Assembly (NCBI GenBank): GCA_963781345.1
Contig: CAWAFQ010000013.1
Location: forward strand, 1 to 64,000
Direction: 5' to 3'
Source of the DNA: JBBRHQ01 sp963781345
GTDB lineage: Bacteria > Actinomycetota > Thermoleophilia > Solirubrobacterales > 70-9
DNA: 64,000 bases
Shown in pieces: positions 60,125 to 64,000 of this stretch. Position 1 is the first letter of the stretch. The number at the start of each line of letters is the position of its first letter. The notes below the pieces were generated by a model, which was given only the letters and a program-made list of their open reading frames with translations, was not told the DNA's origin and did not search any database. The position numbers and the translations under genes are program-made.

Positions 60125-62661
60125 GGAAGCCGGCACGCGGGATCACCCTGATCATCGACGGGCGCGAGGTCGAGGCGATCGAGGGCGAGATGCTGGTCGA
60201 CGCCGCCAAGCAGGGCGACGTCGAGATCCCTGTCTTCTGTTACGAGCCCAAGCTCGGCGAGCCGGTCGGCGCCTGCCGCATGTGCATGGTCGAGATCGAG
60301 GGGATGCCGAAGCTGCAGACCGCCTGCTCGACGCCGGTCCGCGACGGGATGGTCGTCTACACCCAGAACGAGCAGGTGAAGGAGGCCCAGAACGCCGTCG
60401 TCGAGTTCCTCCTCGTCAACCACCCCCTCGACTGCCCGGTCTGCGACAAGGGGGGCGAGTGCCCGCTGCAGGACATCTCGATGGGCTGGGGGGCCGGCCG
60501 CAGCCGCTTCACCGAGCCCAAGCGCCATTTCGAGAAGCCAATCCCGCTCTCGCCGCTGGTCGGCATAGACCGGGAGCGCTGCATCCTCTGCTACCGCTGC
60601 GTGCGCTTCAGCCAGGAGGTCGCCGAGGACTCCCAGCTGCAGCTGCTCGAGCGCGGCAACTCCTCCTACGTCGGCACCTTCGATGAGCGGCCCTACGTCG
60701 CACCCTTCCACGGCAACATCACCGAGCTCTGCCCGGTCGGTGCGCTGACCTCCTACACCTACCGCTTCCGCGCTCGGCCCTGGGATATCGAGCAGGCGGG
60801 CTCGGTCTGCACCCTCTGCCCGAGCCAGTGCAACGTCAGCTTCACGATCCGCGACGAGAAGGTGAAGCGGGTCCTCGCCCGCGACAACCCCGAGGTCGAC
60901 GACGGCTGGCTCTGTGACAGGGGCCGCTACGGCTTCGAGATGCTGGGTGACGAGGCCCGGATCACGCGGCCGTCGGTGCGCTCGGGCGGCAATGCCGGCG
61001 AGGCCAACTGGCCACAGGCGATCGAGAGCGCCGCTTCCGGATTGCGCGCAGCCGGCGCCAGGACCGCGGCGATCGTCGGCGACGCGTCGAACGAGGAGGG
61101 CTACCTGGTGCAGCGCATCCTGCGCGAGGCGCTCGGCTCGGCACACGTGGACTCTCGCGCCGCCGCCGGCCCCGGGCGCGCGCAGCTGGTCGAGCTGGCC
61201 GACCCGGCGATCTCCGCCCGGGTCAGCGACATCGACCATGCCGATGCGGTGCTGGTGATCGGGACCGACCCCCTGCACACCTCGCCGATCCTCGATCTGC
61301 GCATCCGCAAGGCCGTCCGCCGCAACGGCACCCGGCTGGCGGTTGCGACCGAGCGCCCGACCGCGCTCGACGGCGGCGCCGCGGCCGTCGCCCGCTACGC
61401 GCCGGGCGAGGCCGCCGCGTTCATCGCCGAGCTGGACGGCGCCATGGCCACCGATGGCGCCGGTCCGAGCGACGCCGGCGAGATCGCCGCCGTGCTAGCC
61501 GGGGCCGAGGACATCGTCGTCGTCTGGGGTGAGCGGATCGGCCGCGGAGCCTCCGGCTCGGCGGCCGTCGAAGGCCTGCTCGGCCTCGCCGAGGGGCTCG
61601 GCATGCGCGGCAAGGAGCCATCGGGGCTGCTCGAGATCCCAGACGTCGCCAACGCCCGCGGCCTGCGCGAGGCCGGCTGCCTGCCGGACGCGGGGCCGGG
61701 GCTGGTGGAGACCGCGCCCGGGATGGGCTCGGAGGCGGTCCGCGCCGCCCTCGAGTCGGGTGAGATCGAGGCGGTGGTCCTCTTCGGCGTCGACCCGCTT
61801 CGCGACTTCGCCGACACCGCCGGATGGAATCGAGCCCTGACCAACGCGAACCACGTTGTCGCCTTCTCGATGTTCGACGACGAGACCAGCGCCCAGGCCG
61901 ACGTCGTCTTCCCGCTCGAGAGCCACGCCGAGAAGGACGGCACGGTGACCCACCCGGACGGGCGCCTGCAGCGGGTTCGTCCCAGCGCCTCGCGGCCGGG
62001 CGACGTGCGGCCGGCGTGGCAGGTTCTGGCCGAGGTCTCGGCGGCGCTTGGACACGAGACGGGGATCGAGTCGGCCCCGGAGGCCCTTGCCGCGGTGGTC
62101 GAGGCGGTGCCGTTCTACGCGGGGATCACCGACGGCGAGATCGGCGGGCGCGGAGTTCGCTGGCAGGAGCGGGATCAGGCGCCCGGGGCGCTCCCCGCAG
62201 CCGGGCCTCGGGAGGTTCCCGACCTCGACGACCCGGCTCGGACATCTGCCGAGGGCGAGGCCGGGGGCCCCTCTCGAAAAGCACAGTCTTCCCTCGAGGG
62301 GCCCCCGGCCTCGCCAACGGACACGCCTGGCGGGACGCTCAGACTCGGGACGTACAGAGATCTATGGGCGGGGCCTGTGACGGAGCTGAATTCCGCGCTG
62401 CGGTTCCTCGAGCCGAGGCAGCGGGTCGAGGTGTCTCCGGGGGATGCGGAGCGTCTCGGCCTCAGCAATGGCGATGAGGTCCTCGTCGGCAGCAATGGGA
62501 CGAGGGTCGCGGCGCGGGTCGCGATCCGGGAGCGGATGGCGGAGGGGGCCTGCTTTCTGATCGAGGGGACGGCGGAGGGCAACGCGAATGCGCTGCTGGA
62601 CGGGGCTCCGGCGATAGTGGAGATCGCGAAGGCACAGAGCGGATCGCCGGAGGCAGGATGA
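60121..62661 (+). CDS. nuoG: NADH-quinone oxidoreductase subunit G
   Basis: The [2Fe-2S] domain has CYEPKLGEPVGACRMCMVEI and LQTAC; the H-x3-C-x2-C-x5-C cluster is in HPLDCPVCDKGGECPLQD; the next 4Fe-4S ligands are in CILCYRCVRFSQEV and ELCPVGALT; the molybdopterin-type N7-like cluster is in CTLCPSQCNVSF. A molybdopterin-oxidoreductase-like domain and a C-terminal barrel complete 846 residues. ATG overlaps nuoF by four bases. An in-frame palindrome (62255-62314) codes for a short low-complexity linker before the C-terminal barrel. Confidence 0.94.
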   Translation: MRKPARGITLIIDGREVEAIEGEMLVDAAKQGDVEIPVFCYEPKLGEPVGACRMCMVEIEGMPKLQTACSTPVRDGMVVYTQNEQVKEAQNAVVEFLLVNHPLDCPVCDKGGECPLQDISMGWGAGRSRFTEPKRHFEKPIPLSPLVGIDRERCILCYRCVRFSQEVAEDSQLQLLERGNSSYVGTFDERPYVAPFHGNITELCPVGALTSYTYRFRARPWDIEQAGSVCTLCPSQCNVSFTIRDEKVKRVLARDNPEVDDGWLCDRGRYGFEMLGDEARITRPSVRSGGNAGEANWPQAIESAASGLRAAGARTAAIVGDASNEEGYLVQRILREALGSAHVDSRAAAGPGRAQLVELADPAISARVSDIDHADAVLVIGTDPLHTSPILDLRIRKAVRRNGTRLAVATERPTALDGGAAAVARYAPGEAAAFIAELDGAMATDGAGPSDAGEIAAVLAGAEDIVVVWGERIGRGASGSAAVEGLLGLAEGLGMRGKEPSGLLEIPDVANARGLREAGCLPDAGPGLVETAPGMGSEAVRAALESGEIEAVVLFGVDPLRDFADTAGWNRALTNANHVVAFSMFDDETSAQADVVFPLESHAEKDGTVTHPDGRLQRVRPSASRPGDVRPAWQVLAEVSAALGHETGIESAPEALAAVVEAVPFYAGITDGEIGGRGVRWQERDQAPGALPAAGPREVPDLDDPARTSAEGEAGGPSRKAQSSLEGPPASPTDTPGGTLRLGTYRDLWAGPVTELNSALRFLEPRQRVEVSPGDAERLGLSNGDEVLVGSNGTRVAARVAIRERMAEGACFLIEGTAEGNANALLDGAPAIVEIAKAQSGSPEAG
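62255..62314. repeat. Perfect 19-bp inverted repeat inside nuoG
   Basis: GCGAGGCCGGGGGCCCCTC (62255-62273) and its exact complement GAGGGGCCCCCGGCCTCGC (62296-62314) enclose a 22-base loop. The arms are in frame and code for a linker, EGEAGGPSRK...LEGPPASPTD, between the nuoG molybdopterin-type domain and its C-terminal barrel. Confidence 0.85.
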
Positions 62662-63659
62662 CTGCGCCGCTCGCCGACACCGGCTTCACCGAGACGACCC
62701 TGGTGCTTGTCGTCAAGCCGCTGGTGATCTTTGCGGTGTTCTTCGCGATCCTGCCGCTGCTCACGGTCCTCGAACGCAAGCTGATCGGGCGCTTCCAGCA
62801 CCGCTATGGCCCCAACCGGGTCGGCCCCTACGGGCTCTTCCAGCCGCTTGCCGACGTCGGCAAGCTGCTCGGCAAGCAGGCCTTCCGCCCCGAGGGCGCG
62901 ATCCCGGTGCTGTTCGTGCTGGGGCCGCTGCTGCCGATCCTCTCCGGGGTCCTCGCGATCGCGATCCTGCCCTTCGGCGACATCCAGGGCGACGTCGGCC
63001 TCTACGGGATCGACGTCTCGATCGGGATCCTCTACTTCTTCGCGGTCGGCTCGATCGCCTTCTACGGGATGCTGCTCGGCGGCTGGGCCTCGGGGTCGAA
63101 GTACAGCTTCCTCGGAGCGATGCGCTCGGCCGCGCAGCTGATCTCCTACGAGGTCGCGATGGGGCTCTCGCTGCTCGGCGTGATCATGATGGCCGGCTCG
63201 CTCTCGCTGGTCGACATCGTCAAGGCCCAGGGCCAGCTCTGGTACATCCTGCCCCAGATCCTCGGCTTCGTCATCTTCATGATCGCCGGCTTCGCCGAGA
63301 CCAACCGCGCCCCGTTCGACCTGCCCGAGGCCGACGCAGAGCTGGTGCAGGGATTCATGACCGAGTACGGCGGGATGCGGTTCGGGTCGTTCCTGCTGGT
63401 CGAGTACCTCGAGATCATGGTCGTCTCCGGAATCGCCGCGGCGATGTTCCTCGGCGGCTGGATGGGCCCGGGGCCCTCCTGGCTCGACCCGATCTGGATG
63501 CTGGCGAAGATGATGACCCTGGTCCTCCTCTTCATCTGGATCAGGGCGACACTGCCGCGGCTTCGCTACGACCAGCTGATGCGGCTCGGCTGGAAGGTGC
63601 TGCTGCCACTGGCGACGCTGAACGTGCTGGTGACGGCGGTGCTGGTGGTGGTCGCATGA
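62658..63659 (+). CDS. nuoH: NADH-quinone oxidoreductase subunit H
   Basis: A multi-pass protein of 333 residues with ERKLIGRFQHRYGPNRVGPY, GLFQPLADVGKLLGKQ, FLGAMRSAAQLISYEVAMGL, ETNRAPFDLPEADAELVQGF and RATLPRLRYDQLMRLGWKVLL, all hallmarks of NuoH, which forms the quinone chamber. ATG overlaps nuoG by four bases. Confidence 0.96.
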   Translation: MTAPLADTGFTETTLVLVVKPLVIFAVFFAILPLLTVLERKLIGRFQHRYGPNRVGPYGLFQPLADVGKLLGKQAFRPEGAIPVLFVLGPLLPILSGVLAIAILPFGDIQGDVGLYGIDVSIGILYFFAVGSIAFYGMLLGGWASGSKYSFLGAMRSAAQLISYEVAMGLSLLGVIMMAGSLSLVDIVKAQGQLWYILPQILGFVIFMIAGFAETNRAPFDLPEADAELVQGFMTEYGGMRFGSFLLVEYLEIMVVSGIAAAMFLGGWMGPGPSWLDPIWMLAKMMTLVLLFIWIRATLPRLRYDQLMRLGWKVLLPLATLNVLVTAVLVVVA

Positions 63660-64000
63660 GCGAGTTTCCCTACCTGCGCGACGAGAGCGTGATCGAGGTT
63701 CAGCGCGGCCCGGAGCCGGGCGGGCCCGGCGGCGCCTACCGCGCCTTCGGCGAGACGCTGCGGGGGTTGAAGACGACGCTCGGGCGCCTGATAGAGGGGC
63801 CGCTGACGATCCAGTACCCGGAGGAGAAGACGCCGGTGTATCCGCGCTTCCGTGGCCGCCACAAGCTGCACCGCTTCGAGGACACCGGGCTCGAGAAATG
63901 CGTCGGCTGCTCGCTCTGCGCCGCCGCCTGCCCCGCCGACTGCATCCGCGTCGTCGCCGCCGAGAACGATCCCTCCGATCGCGTCTCCGCCGGAGAGCGC
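63656..64000 (+). CDS. nuoI: NADH-quinone oxidoreductase subunit I (partial, cut by window end)
   Basis: The start MSEFPYLRDESVIEV overlaps nuoH by four bases. The segment LIEGPLTIQYPEEKTPVYPR and FRGRHKLHRFEDTGLEKCVG, then CSLCAAACPADCIRVVAAEND, matches NuoI: the first CxxCxxxCP cluster motif is complete, and the second lies beyond the edge. Only about 115 codons are visible. Confidence 0.93.
   Translation, partial: MSEFPYLRDESVIEVQRGPEPGGPGGAYRAFGETLRGLKTTLGRLIEGPLTIQYPEEKTPVYPRFRGRHKLHRFEDTGLEKCVGCSLCAAACPADCIRVVAAENDPSDRVSAGER

Noticed and set aside
59830..61278. 482-residue open frame opposite nuoF/nuoG
   Set aside because: Shadow of conserved nuo genes.

Overview
The window is GC-rich chromosomal DNA from a Gram-positive-like, high-GC actinobacterium. 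My best guess is a member of the Thermoleophilia/Solirubrobacterales. This rests on gene order and families (nrdR-nrdJ, topA-tmk-holB, an F420-type luciferase-like oxidoreductase, a gapless nuoA-I operon, a topoisomerase I with archaeal-style motifs), not on a marker gene. I saw no rRNA, tRNA, insertion sequence, prophage or CRISPR array.

Layout. 0-8.4 kb: VOC protein, saccharopine-dehydrogenase-like reductase, DUF2252, GAP family membrane protein, SRPBCC protein, a response regulator/histidine kinase pair, and a GT2 + DUF2304 pair. 8.4-12.5 kb: holB, tmk and topA on the minus strand. 12.6-16.4 kb: sugar epimerase, siroheme synthase N-domain, an RTX-like secreted protein, and a hemolysin III protein with an Ala-rich repeat head. 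16.5-21.1 kb: nrdR and the B12-dependent ribonucleotide reductase nrdJ, which carries a LAGLIDADG intein exactly before its catalytic cysteine. 21.2-28.8 kb: dienelactone hydrolase, several secreted proteins, a Rieske oxygenase, a sigma-70 factor and a small HTH protein. 28.8-36 kb: F420-type oxidoreductase, quinone-reductase-like dehydrogenase, a second two-component pair, a K+ channel, and two beta-propeller lipoproteins. 36-42.3 kb: phosphoesterase, polyprenol-phosphate-mannose-type GT2, GtrA, GT39 and a GH92 mannosidase, a plausible mannose-handling envelope locus. 42.4-55 kb: small metabolic and secreted genes, an acyl-CoA carboxyltransferase, MFS pump, msrB, and serS coupled to an orphan LuxR-type regulator. 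55.1-64 kb: nuoA to nuoI, running off the window edge.

Two things stand out beyond ordinary annotation. First, many conserved genes in the left 21 kb are broken by small indels that leave every conserved motif present in another frame, while the right 20 kb is clean. This looks like sequence error rather than gene decay, so I annotate those genes as whole spans. Second, there are several families of hairpin-forming repeats. A pair at convergent gene ends (51.5 and 54.5 kb) shows compensatory base changes, and a version lacking the central hairpin is embedded in the coding end of nuoF. A perfect 19-bp inverted repeat lies in frame inside nuoG. Other hairpins lie in gaps at 4.65, 13.6, 28.0 and 45.5-45.7 kb.
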